A stretch of 64,000 nt of DNA, from positions 56,585 to 120,584 of the forward strand of contig NZ_JBBMFC010000008.1 of assembly GCF_040096225.1 (NCBI RefSeq), read 5' to 3'. This document shows, piece after piece, positions 17,202-24,635 of the stretch. Within the stretch, counting starts at the first letter, position 1; the number at the start of each line of letters is the position of its first letter. This DNA is from Hominiventricola aquisgranensis (GTDB lineage Bacteria; Bacillota; Clostridia; Lachnospirales; Lachnospiraceae). The position numbers and the translations under genes are program-made. Under the pieces are notes generated by a model. The model saw nothing but the letters and a program-made list of their open reading frames with translations. It did not search any database and was not told where the DNA came from.

Positions 17202-17560
17202 ACAACATCCTCCCCATAAACCAGTTCACGGAGAATGATTTCCTCTGCCTGTGCTTTAAGACTGTTCATATGAGTTACCCATTCAAGCTGCTGTGTTACC
17301 TTGTCTGGTGCTGGATTCTTCGCCAACAGATCCGTCATCAGCAACTCTATTCGCATCGCACAGGTCTGCTGTACTTCCCACAGATGCGGGAACAGTGTTT
17401 CCGTCAAGACCATATCGTTAAAAAGCATCGGTTTGTTCTGTCCTAAGAACGTTCTGCGCATTCTGCCATATTCGCCAAGGGACTGTGTTTCCGTGTGTGC
17501 CAATCTGATGTCAGGGAAATAGTAATCACCGCATTGGGTATAAGTTAAGTTCTGAGTCAT
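17198..17560 (-). CDS. TnpV-family transposon-encoded protein
   Basis: A 120-residue protein beginning MTQNLTYTQCGDYYFPDIRL and containing LGEYGRMRRTFLGQNKP and SLKAQAEEIILREL, typical of TnpV proteins found on conjugative and mobilizable transposons of gut Clostridia. The role in the element is not known. The ATG is chosen because GGAGGTG lies 6 bases upstream; a longer frame of 35 extra codons has no site. It overlaps the DUF6809-like start (ATGA), as in related elements. Upstream, 17649-17677 contains a hairpin (CGATACCTGGT/ACCAAGTATCG). Confidence 0.7.
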   Translation of the reverse strand: MTQNLTYTQCGDYYFPDIRLAHTETQSLGEYGRMRRTFLGQNKPMLFNDMVLTETLFPHLWEVQQTCAMRIELLMTDLLAKNPAPDKVTQQLEWVTHMNSLKAQAEEIILRELVYGEDVV

Positions 17561-17744
17561 AATCGCACCTCCAATCAATCTGCTGTTTTCACTTAAATTG
17601 TACTGGATGGAGCAGGAAAAGTGAAGTTTGTCGCATACGAAAATGAGCGATACCTGGTCATTCAAACCAAGTATCGATCATTATGTTTTTTGCTAACCTC
17701 GACTGCCAGATGCCATAATCATAGAAAATTAGTTGCTTCCTGTA

Positions 17745-18365
17745 TTATGGGCACCCAGCATTACCTGTCTTTTTTATCAAATCAAAAAGATTTGATTTTC
17801 CACCTGCGCTTTCACATTCAATTCCATACTCTTTGCCGATTGCCTCAAAAAACTAATAGCCTGAATTAGAATCTTCTACGAGCAATTTCTCCGGTTCTGA
17901 CTGACAAGGCAGCATTTCTGAGTAAATCTGATACATCTGCTGATACACTTTTTTTGTATTCTGATATTTTCCAGATGCATGTAATCCATAGATTTCTTCC
18001 ACACTATATGGCAGATTATATAGATTCTCTCTTGTAATCAGCACAAAATAATTGTCCGAATTGCGAACCTCTGCGGCAAATTCCTCTGTATTGATAAATG
18101 CATTCTCTTCATCTGTAAAAATAATATTTCCATGCATATTCTGCAAAAGAAGTTTCCAGTTCGCACCCTCCAATACTCTGCATGGAGCTTCACAGACCAC
18201 ATCAACTCCACTGGATCTGCCAAGATTTTCAGCCTGGCGCAGCATATTGATCAATGTTGTCTTTCCTGTTGCACTGTCCCCTTGAATAATTGTAATATTT
18301 CGCCTTATCTCAAACTCATAATGCAGTCTGTTATTCTGTAGGACAACTCTGTATTTTCCCTTCAT
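17745..18365 (-). pseudogene. N-terminal part of a small P-loop ATPase, interrupted
   Basis: The frame starts MKGKYRVVLQNNRLHYEFEI with Walker A GDSATGKTT (residues 29-37), HGNIIFTDEENAF (Walker B-like) and NYFVLITRENLYNLPYSVEEIY. After EDSNSGY a TAG occurs (17853-17855), but the same frame continues FFEAIGKEYGIECESAGGKSNLFDLIKKTGNAGCP before TAA at 17745, so the gene plainly once read through. The natural C-terminal half is missing here; a matching segment (CVIADGAAIGPEM, LPESFEW) lies at 10509-10900 on the same strand. The family commonly sits beside DUF4869 genes. Function unknown. I infer disruption by an island. Confidence 0.7.
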
Positions 18366-18375
18366 CAGACCTCAC

Positions 18376-18816
18376 CTAAACAAATTTCCCTGCAATCCCA
18401 ATGAACTCCTGCATATTATGAACCATATCTCCGGTATTCAATATCTTCGCTTCCATAGGTTCCTCGCCAAAATCCATAATATGCCGCAGATTAATTGTCA
18501 GATTCTTCATCCGACTGATCTTCAGAATCCATTTTGCACAATTATCACCACATGCAGAAGCATTAAAAATCTGTTCTTTATCATCCAAAGCCATCAATAT
18601 CAGTGTTTTCACACCACCAGATAATTCCTTTGGCGATATCGGCCCCAATACTGGACTCTCAATCAGATGCGCTCCAATCACTTCTGACCGGTCCACATCC
18701 CTAATCATCTCTCTCGACAGTTCATCCGTGATCTATTCATCTTCATACGTATTGTCAAAGTATACCGGTGGATAATAAATCGCCTTATCCATCTTTCCCA
18801 GATAAATACTCAGCAT
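18376..18816 (-). pseudogene. DUF4869 family protein with in-frame amber codon
   Basis: From an ATG with GGGAGG 5-7 bases upstream the frame reads MLSIYLGKMDKAIYYPPVYF DNTYEDE, then TAG at 18733-18735, then ITDELSREMIRDVDRSEVIG and a full C-terminus with LSGGVKTLILMALDDKEQIFNASACGDNCAKWIL-type motifs (NASACGDNCAKWIL). These are DUF4869 signatures; the family has Trp at the stop position, so a single TGG to TAG change explains it. The gene starts the transcription unit that includes the ATPase fragment 10 bases downstream and has a near-consensus promoter. Function unknown. Confidence 0.75.
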
Positions 18817-18845
18817 AACTGCCCTCCCATTCAAATACTATCCCC

Positions 18846-18874
18846 ATTATAGATGAAGCCTATACCCACGTCAA
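18846..18874 (-). promoter_or_regulatory. Promoter of the DUF4869-ATPase unit
   Basis: On the minus strand TTGACG (18874-18869), 17-base spacer, TATAAT (18851-18846), about 30 bases before the DUF4869 start codon. Confidence 0.75.
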
Positions 18875-18910
18875 ATGCTAATTCTAAAGTATACGCACAT
18901 GACCCTGTAA

Positions 18911-19270
18911 AGCTCAAAGCACTCATAATATATACAACCTCTAAGAAGCCCGGGAGCACGCATACATATACAACCTCGAAGAAGCCTAGGAAGCACACCT
19001 ACATATGTAACCTCGAAGAAGCCCAGGGAGTGCTTACATATAAGAGCGCTGCTATGAATTGGAGCGGACTGCATGACAGAAAAATCCGGTCAGAGCGAAC
19101 ACTTCTTTTTAGTGTCCGATCTGTCCGGATTCTTTTGTTATGCTGTACGATACACTTCATACGAGCCTTATATGTATGCGCTTCCTGGGCTTCTCAAAGA
19201 CTACATATCTTCATGCCCTTCCTGGGCTATTCACAGACTGCATATCTTCATGTGTTCTCTGAGCTTCTCA
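18911..19270. repeat. Modular palindromic element, copy B
   Basis: The same architecture as copy A, with one extra unit on each side: four units of about 36 bases on the left (starting near 18911, 18944, 18984 and 19018) and three inverted units on the right (from about 19163 to 19270). The inner arms, including AGAGCGCTGCTATGAATTGG and CGATACACTTCATACGAGCC, are nearly identical to copy A. The central hairpin, however, is a different sequence (AATCCGG...CACT / AGTG...CCGGATT, 19083-19132), again followed by CTTTTGTT. It abuts the 3' end of the DUF1275 gene. Confidence 0.85.
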
Positions 19271-19271
19271 C

Positions 19272-19952
19272 CTATTCAATCTGCTCCGCAAACATGAGGC
19301 AGAAACTGATAAGCAGCAGGATGCAAGATCCCCAGATCACCGGCACGCCATAATGAATGGAGAGATTTCCACCAATTCCGGCACCAACAGCAAAGAGGAA
19401 GATCACACCAAAATAATGTCCCACCTGCTCCAGCTGCTGCTTTTTATGATTCCTCATGAAAGCGGATAATGCTGCCATTCCGCTTCTCAGATTGCCAATA
19501 CACATGGTGCTTGCATAGGCATATCCATCCACTTTACGAAATGCCTGTACCTGCATGGCACATGCAAAGGATACCAGTGCAGTTGCTCCCATGTTCATCT
19601 CTGCCGGCATGAATCCTACAACAAACAGGATCAGGATCTCCATCAGCAAGATGCTCTGTCTCCAATGGAGTTTTTTTGCATAACGGAACCGTTCTGCGAT
19701 TCTCTCAGCTACCAGTACACCTCCTGCAAAAGCCAGAAGTGGCACCAGATATCGAAGTCCCTTCTGCCAGTTTCCGGTCATCAGGTTCTGACTCATAAGG
19801 ACTACGTTTCCAGTCTGTGCATTGGAAAAGACTTCATTTCTGGTGTTATAGGTATATGCATCCTGAAAACCGCCAGATAATGCCAGAAATGCATTATTGA
19901 TAAATGCCTCTGACATCTGCTGCTTTTTTGATAACTTGTAAAAACTTTTCAT
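19272..19952 (-). CDS. YoaK/DUF1275 family membrane protein
   Basis: A 226-residue hydrophobic protein with about six membrane segments. ALSGGFQDAYTYNTRNEVFSNAQTGNVVLM is the characteristic DUF1275 start (for example GGFQDAYTYNTR and NAQTGN). The family is widespread and of unknown transport or signalling function. AAAGGAG lies inside the last codons of fumB, only a few bases gap, so it is probably the last gene of the fumarate operon transcript; whether it moves a C4-dicarboxylate or related acid is speculation from position only. Copy B of the palindromic element follows its stop codon. Confidence 0.85.
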   Translation of the reverse strand: MKSFYKLSKKQQMSEAFINNAFLALSGGFQDAYTYNTRNEVFSNAQTGNVVLMSQNLMTGNWQKGLRYLVPLLAFAGGVLVAERIAERFRYAKKLHWRQSILLMEILILFVVGFMPAEMNMGATALVSFACAMQVQAFRKVDGYAYASTMCIGNLRSGMAALSAFMRNHKKQQLEQVGHYFGVIFLFAVGAGIGGNLSIHYGVPVIWGSCILLLISFCLMFAEQIE

Positions 19953-19957
19953 GATGA

Positions 19958-20521
19958 TTAATTTTGATGCTCCTTTAGATACGCTTTTCTTCCATCATCA
20001 TAAAGGTTATTACCCTCACTGTCAATAATAACTACTAACGGCATATCTTCTACGTACAATTTTCTGAGAGCTTCTGCACCCAGATCCTCATATGCGATCA
20101 GTTCACATTTCTTGATACATTTTGCAAGCAGTGCTCCTGCTCCGCCGATCGCTCCGAAGTACACACCACTGTATTTTTTCATAGCATCCACTACTTCCGG
20201 AAGTCTTGCTCCTTTTCCGATCATACCACGGGCACCTACAGACATCATGGTTGGTGCATACGCATCCATACGTCCGCTGGTGGTCGGTCCTGCACTTCCG
20301 ATGACCTGTCCTGGTTTCGCTGGTGTCGGTCCTACATAATAAATCGTTGCATCCGCAGGATCAAAAGGAAGCTTCTCGCCTCTTGCCAATGCTTCACACA
20401 TTCTCTTATGTCCAGCATCACGGGACGTATAGATGGTGCCGGTCAGGAGAACACTGTCCCCTGCATGCAGAGTCTTTGCCAGTTCTTCGGTCAATGGTAA
20501 TGTAATCTTTCTTGCTGCCAT
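19958..20521 (-). CDS. fumB: Fumarate hydratase class I, beta (C-terminal) subunit
   Basis: A 187-residue protein with DSVLLTGTIYTSRDAGHKRM, YYVGPTPAKPGQVIGSAGPTTSGRMD and GARGMIGKG, the conserved elements of the beta domain of iron-sulfur hydro-lyases (class I fumarase or tartrate dehydratase). With the alpha subunit it interconverts malate and fumarate in the cytoplasm. It starts one base after the alpha stop codon, so the two are co-translated. Tartrate dehydratase cannot be excluded from sequence, but malate dehydrogenase and fumarate reductase genes in the same operon argue for fumarase. Confidence 0.9.
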   Translation of the reverse strand: MAARKITLPLTEELAKTLHAGDSVLLTGTIYTSRDAGHKRMCEALARGEKLPFDPADATIYYVGPTPAKPGQVIGSAGPTTSGRMDAYAPTMMSVGARGMIGKGARLPEVVDAMKKYSGVYFGAIGGAGALLAKCIKKCELIAYEDLGAEALRKLYVEDMPLVVIIDSEGNNLYDDGRKAYLKEHQN

Positions 20522-21367
20522 CTAAATCACCTCCGTCTTATGGCGTGTCACATGACAGTTGATATTGACTGCACAAGGCATGCCTGCAATATGGGTCGGT
20601 AAAGTCTCGATATTCAGTCCGATTGCTGTGGTCTTTCCTCCAAATCCCTGCGGTCCGATACCAAGCTTATTGATCTTCTCCAGCATCTCTTTTTCCAGAT
20701 CTGCATAGAACGGATCCGGATTTTCGGAATCCAGCGGACGCATCAAAGCTTTCTTAGCCAGCAGCGCACATTTATCAAAGGTTCCTCCAATGCCAACGCC
20801 AACCACCATAGGCGGGCAGGGATTCGGGCCTGCGGTCTCTACGACTTCCAGGATAAAGTCCTTGATTCCCTGAAGTCCTGCTGAAGGCTTGAACATACGG
20901 ATCATGCTCATATTTTCGCTGCCAAAGCCTTTCGGTCCTACAGTCACTTTGATCTTGTCACCAGGCACGATCTCTGTATAGAGCATTGCCGGAGTATTAT
21001 CCCCTGTATTGCCTCTGCGAACTGGATCTTTCACTACAGATTTTCGTAAATATCCTTTATCATAACCTCTGCGTACACCTTCATCAATTGCTTCTGCAAG
21101 ATCTCCGCCTGTCAGATGTACATCCTGTCCGATCTCCAGGAACACACAGGCCATACCTGTATCCTGACAGATCGGTACATTCTCTGCATCCGCAATTTTA
21201 TAATTTTCAATGATATTATCGAGTACCCCCTGGGCGATCTCCCCATCCTCGCAGGCACGGCAATGCTCAATAGCACATTTCACATCGGACGGAAGATGCT
21301 CATTTGCCTCGATGCACAGTCTCTCGACCACATCCGTGAGCTGACTGACATTTACTTCACGTATCAT
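20522..21367 (-). CDS. fumA: Fumarate hydratase class I, alpha (N-terminal, Fe-S) subunit
   Basis: A 281-residue protein; the ATG of MIREVNVSQLTDVVERLCIEAN is preceded by GAGGAGG at 6 bases, whereas a longer frame is not. Signature regions are NVPICQDTGMACVFLEIGQD, RRGNTGDNTPAM, GSENMSMIRMFKPS, GPNPCPPMVVGVGIGGTFD and HVTRHK, with cysteines that ligate the [4Fe-4S] cluster. It catalyses the reversible dehydration of malate to fumarate; the cluster is oxygen-sensitive, fitting an anaerobe. It has a promoter-like sequence and a strong hairpin in the 94-base gap upstream, so fumAB may also be transcribed independently of the Flx-Hdr operon. Confidence 0.92.
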   Translation of the reverse strand: MIREVNVSQLTDVVERLCIEANEHLPSDVKCAIEHCRACEDGEIAQGVLDNIIENYKIADAENVPICQDTGMACVFLEIGQDVHLTGGDLAEAIDEGVRRGYDKGYLRKSVVKDPVRRGNTGDNTPAMLYTEIVPGDKIKVTVGPKGFGSENMSMIRMFKPSAGLQGIKDFILEVVETAGPNPCPPMVVGVGIGGTFDKCALLAKKALMRPLDSENPDPFYADLEKEMLEKINKLGIGPQGFGGKTTAIGLNIETLPTHIAGMPCAVNINCHVTRHKTEVI

Positions 21368-21399
21368 GATAAACCTCCTCTTATGGAACTTTTTGTCTA

Positions 21400-21449
21400 T
21401 TGTAACACGGACAGACATAGGGTGCAAAATCTTCCTGTGTCTGTCCGTC
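21400..21449 (-). promoter_or_regulatory. Internal promoter and 11-bp inverted repeat before fumAB
   Basis: On the minus strand TTGCAC (21428-21423), 17-base spacer, TACAAT (21405-21400). The inverted repeat ACGGACAGACA / TGTCTGTCCGT (21408-21418 and 21439-21449) straddles the -35 and spacer, so it could be an operator or an mRNA hairpin. There is no T run, so it is not a terminator. Confidence 0.5.
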
Positions 21450-21461
21450 CAGTTTTATCAA

Positions 21462-23075
21462 TTATCGCTGCTCATGTCTTGCATAATTCGGCAGAAGCAT
21501 CGGCGACATTTTTCCTGTATGAATATCTGCTTGCTCCAGTTCATCTTCATAATGATAAATATGATCCAGATTCAGCTTGCCAAGCTCAACATCCTTGCAT
21601 TTTGCTGCAGCCTTTTTGCCGGCATTACGTCCAAATACGATCACATCCAGCAGGGAATTACCCATCAGCCGGTTGGTTCCATGGATTCCGCCTGCTGCTT
21701 CTCCTGCAACTAAGAGGTTCGGGATCTCTTTTGTAAATCCATCTCCATTGATCTCAAGTCCTCCATTCTGGTAGTGAAGGGTCGGATAGATCACGATCGG
21801 AACTTTTCTCATGTCAATGCCATAGTTCATGTACATACGGAACATTGCCGGAATCCGTTTTTCAATGGTTCCTTCGCCTCCGAGGATCTCGATCATCGGA
21901 GTATCCAGCCATACACCTTTGAGTCCGCCCGGAACTTCTACACCGCGGCCTTCTCTGCACTCACGGATGACGCCGGAAGCGTTGACATCACGGGTCTCCA
22001 GCGGATGAATATAAGCTTCACCCTCAGCATTAACCAGCTGAGCACCGACAGAACGTACTTTTTCTGTTACAAGCGCACCAAGAATCTGAGAAGGATATAC
22101 AGCTCCTGTCGGGTGATACTGGATAGAATCCTGATACAGCAGTGCTGCACCGGCACGGTATCCTAACACAAGTCCATCTGCTGTTGCCCCATAGTGGTTA
22201 GAGGTCGGGAATCCCTGGTAATGCATTCTTCCTGCACCGCCGGTTGCGATCACAACTGTTTTGGCTCTTGCCACCATATAATCACCGGTCTCCATATTCT
22301 GGAGAACGGCTCCTGCAACCTGACCTTTCTCATCTTTCAGAAGTTCTACCGCAGAGGTGAACTCAACCACCGGAATTCCCAGGTTCAGAACTTCATCCCT
22401 GATGGTACGCATGATCTCAGATCCAGAATAATCCTTTGCTGCGTGCATTCTCTTTCTGGAAGTTCCGCCACCGTGGGTGGTGATCATGGTTCCATCTGCC
22501 TCTTTATCAAACTCAACACCCAGTTCATTGAGCCATTTGATCGCGTCCGGGGCTTCCATAACCAGTCTCTTTACCAGCTCTGGTTTTGCAGCGAAATGTC
22601 CGCCGCCGAAGCAATCCAGATAGTGCTGTACCGGAGAATCATTCTCCTTATCTGCCGCCTGGATTCCTCCCTCTGCCATCATTGTATTGGCATCACCGAT
22701 TCTAAGCTTGGTTACGATCATAACGTCTGCTCCGGCGTTGTGCGCCTCAATGGCACAGGAAGAACCTGCTCCGCCGCCGCCGATCACAAGCACATCCACA
22801 TCATAATCAATTTTTGTAAGGTCGATCTTCTCATGGAGCAGACGGCTGGTGGAATGCAGCATCTCTGCCAGCTCTAACGGTGCCTTCTGTCCTTTGTTCG
22901 GTCCCACCTTGATCTGGGCAAATGCATCTGGATTATAATCCGGATGGAACTCTTTCAGAAGAGCATCCTTTTCATCTGCGGTCAGACGTCTGGGCTCTGT
23001 TGCCATACGCTCTGCTCTTGTAGCTTCTACCTTTTTGACCGACTCCATCATATTTTCTGGATATGGTGCATACAT
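21462..23075 (-). CDS. Soluble fumarate reductase / succinate dehydrogenase flavoprotein subunit
   Basis: A 537-residue flavoprotein. An N-terminal extension of about 88 residues precedes the FAD-binding VIGGGGAG (97-104). Active-site motifs are present: THGGGTSRKRMH, IQYHPTGAVYP, HYQNGGLEI and NRLMGNSLLDVIVFG, with ECREGRG as the arginine region. The residue that carries covalent FAD in membrane-bound FrdA/SdhA (His in HTVAAEGG) is Asn130 here (DANTMMAEGG), so FAD is probably non-covalent, as in soluble reductases. It would reduce fumarate to succinate with electrons from the iron-sulfur subunit. No FrdC/FrdD membrane anchor is encoded nearby. Aspartate oxidase is a distant alternative, but the context argues against it. 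Confidence 0.88.
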   Translation of the reverse strand: MYAPYPENMMESVKKVEATRAERMATEPRRLTADEKDALLKEFHPDYNPDAFAQIKVGPNKGQKAPLELAEMLHSTSRLLHEKIDLTKIDYDVDVLVIGGGGAGSSCAIEAHNAGADVMIVTKLRIGDANTMMAEGGIQAADKENDSPVQHYLDCFGGGHFAAKPELVKRLVMEAPDAIKWLNELGVEFDKEADGTMITTHGGGTSRKRMHAAKDYSGSEIMRTIRDEVLNLGIPVVEFTSAVELLKDEKGQVAGAVLQNMETGDYMVARAKTVVIATGGAGRMHYQGFPTSNHYGATADGLVLGYRAGAALLYQDSIQYHPTGAVYPSQILGALVTEKVRSVGAQLVNAEGEAYIHPLETRDVNASGVIRECREGRGVEVPGGLKGVWLDTPMIEILGGEGTIEKRIPAMFRMYMNYGIDMRKVPIVIYPTLHYQNGGLEINGDGFTKEIPNLLVAGEAAGGIHGTNRLMGNSLLDVIVFGRNAGKKAAAKCKDVELGKLNLDHIYHYEDELEQADIHTGKMSPMLLPNYARHEQR

Positions 23076-23089
23076 TTTTCATGCCCTCC

Positions 23090-23764
23090 CTATTTCTCAA
23101 TCTCTCTGTTGTTATAAAGCTCCTGCATCTCCGTGATCGGCTTGTGCATGATCTGCTCGATCAGATCATCATAAGCACCTTCATGGATCTCTTCCACACG
23201 TTTGGTCAGATGTTTTGCTTCCGGAGCAATGTATTTACCAGTCAGACGTCTTGCCAGCAGTCCTACCATCGAATGAGAGATCTCTGCCGGACAACGAACA
23301 GAACAGCATCCGCAGCTTACGCAGTCAAAGGACTCTTCTGCACATTTCTCCAGTTCTCCTCTCTGTGCATAAGCAATATACTGCATGACATTAAGACTCT
23401 GGGTACAGGCTTTGGTACAGGCATTACAACCAATACAGCTGTAGATCTCCGGATAAAGTTCCATCATCACCTGCTGCCCCGGCCTCAGATCATTGATATC
23501 ATAGGTTCGTTTATCTGTCGGGAAGAACGGAATGCTTGCCACATACATGCCTTCCTGTACCTGCGTCTGACAGGCCAGACAGGTCTTCAGCTCATTCTTT
23601 CCCTTGATTCTGTAAATGGTTGCACAGGCACCACAGAAACCGTGGCGGCAGCCACATCCTCTCTTTAATGTATATCCGGCATATTCCATAGCAGTCATGA
23701 TGGTCAGATCTGCAGGAACACTGTATTTCTTACCGAAGAAATAGACATTTACCATATTTTCCAT
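23090..23764 (-). CDS. Fumarate reductase iron-sulfur subunit
   Basis: A 224-residue protein; I start at MENMVNVYFF because AAAGG lies 9 bases upstream. The N-terminal domain has CGC.HGFCGAC and CLAC cysteines (37, 39, 44, 47, 62, 65), consistent with a [2Fe-2S] ferredoxin fold. Two further sets, CIGCNACTKAC and CVSCGCCSVRCP, bind [4Fe-4S] clusters. It is thus like SdhB/FrdB but lacks a quinone-linked partner; the gene sits between the NAD(P)H-oxidoreductase FlxA-like gene and the flavoprotein. The likely role is a wire carrying electrons from the Flx-Hdr complex to the fumarate site. A CCG domain as in methanogen TfrB is absent. Confidence 0.85.
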   Translation of the reverse strand: MENMVNVYFFGKKYSVPADLTIMTAMEYAGYTLKRGCGCRHGFCGACATIYRIKGKNELKTCLACQTQVQEGMYVASIPFFPTDKRTYDINDLRPGQQVMMELYPEIYSCIGCNACTKACTQSLNVMQYIAYAQRGELEKCAEESFDCVSCGCCSVRCPAEISHSMVGLLARRLTGKYIAPEAKHLTKRVEEIHEGAYDDLIEQIMHKPITEMQELYNNREIEK

Positions 23765-23780
23765 TTTCGTCATCCTTTCT

Positions 23781-24635
23781 CTAGTACTCCGCAGGCATCT
23801 CATCCAACTCATCGCAACGGAATACCGGGCCGTCTTTGCACACATATTTGGTTCCAATATTGCAGCGTCCACATTTACCAACACCGCACTTCATACGAAG
23901 CTCCAATGTGGTATAGACCTGATCTCTTGAAAATCCAAGTTCTTCCAGACCTGCAAGTACAAACTTGATCATAATAGGCGGTCCACATACCAGAGCGGTC
24001 TTATCCGTGTCAAATCCAATCTCTTTTAAATAGGTCGGAACAAATCCCACATGACCGTCCCAGCCTTCCTGTTCCCGGTCAATAGTCAGATATACATTGA
24101 CATTTTCTGCCTTCATCCAGACTTCCTGGATCTCTTTTAACTGTACCAGATCATCTGCGGAACGGGATCCATATAAAATATCAACGGTTCCGTAATCTGC
24201 CCGGTTGTCCAGCACATAATTGATTACAGAACGAAGTGGTGCAAGTCCGATACCTCCGGCGATAAACAGCAGATTTTTACCTTTCAACTTATCCTCCACC
24301 GGAAAATGGTTTCCATAGGGTCCGCGGACGGTGATCTCATCGCCTACTTCCAGACTGTGCAGCGTCTCTGTCAGACTTCCGCATTTCTTGATACTGAACT
24401 CCTGATATTCTTTATTGGTCGGTGAAGAAGTAATAGAAAACATTCCTTCACTGACTCCCGGTACACACAGCATGGCACACTGTCCAGGCATATGTTCAAA
24501 TAATTTTCCACCCTCCGGAGCATTGACCCGGAACGTCTTTACATCCGGTGTCTCCTGACGGATATCTGTGATCACTCCAACCTGAGGGATCAGCACATCT
24601 TCTGTATAGTTTTTATGACAGGTACATTCGCTCAT
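23781..24635 (-). CDS. FAD/NAD(P)-binding oxidoreductase, FlxA-like (AsrB/HydG family)
   Basis: A 284-residue ferredoxin-NADP reductase fold protein: GQCAMLCVPGVSEGMFSITSSP (FAD binding), ITVRGPYGNHFP, LLFIAGGIGLAPLRSVI and DILYGSRSADDLV (NAD(P) binding), with ALVCGPPIMIKFV near the end. A C-terminal cysteine cluster (CGVGKCGRCNIG, CKDGPVFRC) binds a [2Fe-2S] cluster, as in the gamma subunits of Ni/Fe hydrogenase, anaerobic sulfite reductase AsrB and FlxA. It is expected to oxidise NADH. It overlaps flxB by 4 bases, and the fumarate reductase genes follow directly. Confidence 0.85.
   Translation of the reverse strand: MSECTCHKNYTEDVLIPQVGVITDIRQETPDVKTFRVNAPEGGKLFEHMPGQCAMLCVPGVSEGMFSITSSPTNKEYQEFSIKKCGSLTETLHSLEVGDEITVRGPYGNHFPVEDKLKGKNLLFIAGGIGLAPLRSVINYVLDNRADYGTVDILYGSRSADDLVQLKEIQEVWMKAENVNVYLTIDREQEGWDGHVGFVPTYLKEIGFDTDKTALVCGPPIMIKFVLAGLEELGFSRDQVYTTLELRMKCGVGKCGRCNIGTKYVCKDGPVFRCDELDEMPAEY

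Noticed and set aside
16938..18816. Genome-wide recoding of TAG
   Set aside because: Several clearly intact genes here (cas1, csn2, lipoprotein, ribulokinase) end in TAG, so it is not a general sense codon; local decay is simpler.
18911..19270. Palindromic element as a CRISPR-like array or rRNA fragment
   Set aside because: Units are symmetric inverted arms with no spacers of constant length and no rRNA signature.
19958..21367. Tartrate dehydratase subunits
   Set aside because: Sequence alone cannot separate it from class I fumarase, but fumarate reductase and MDH genes adjoin.
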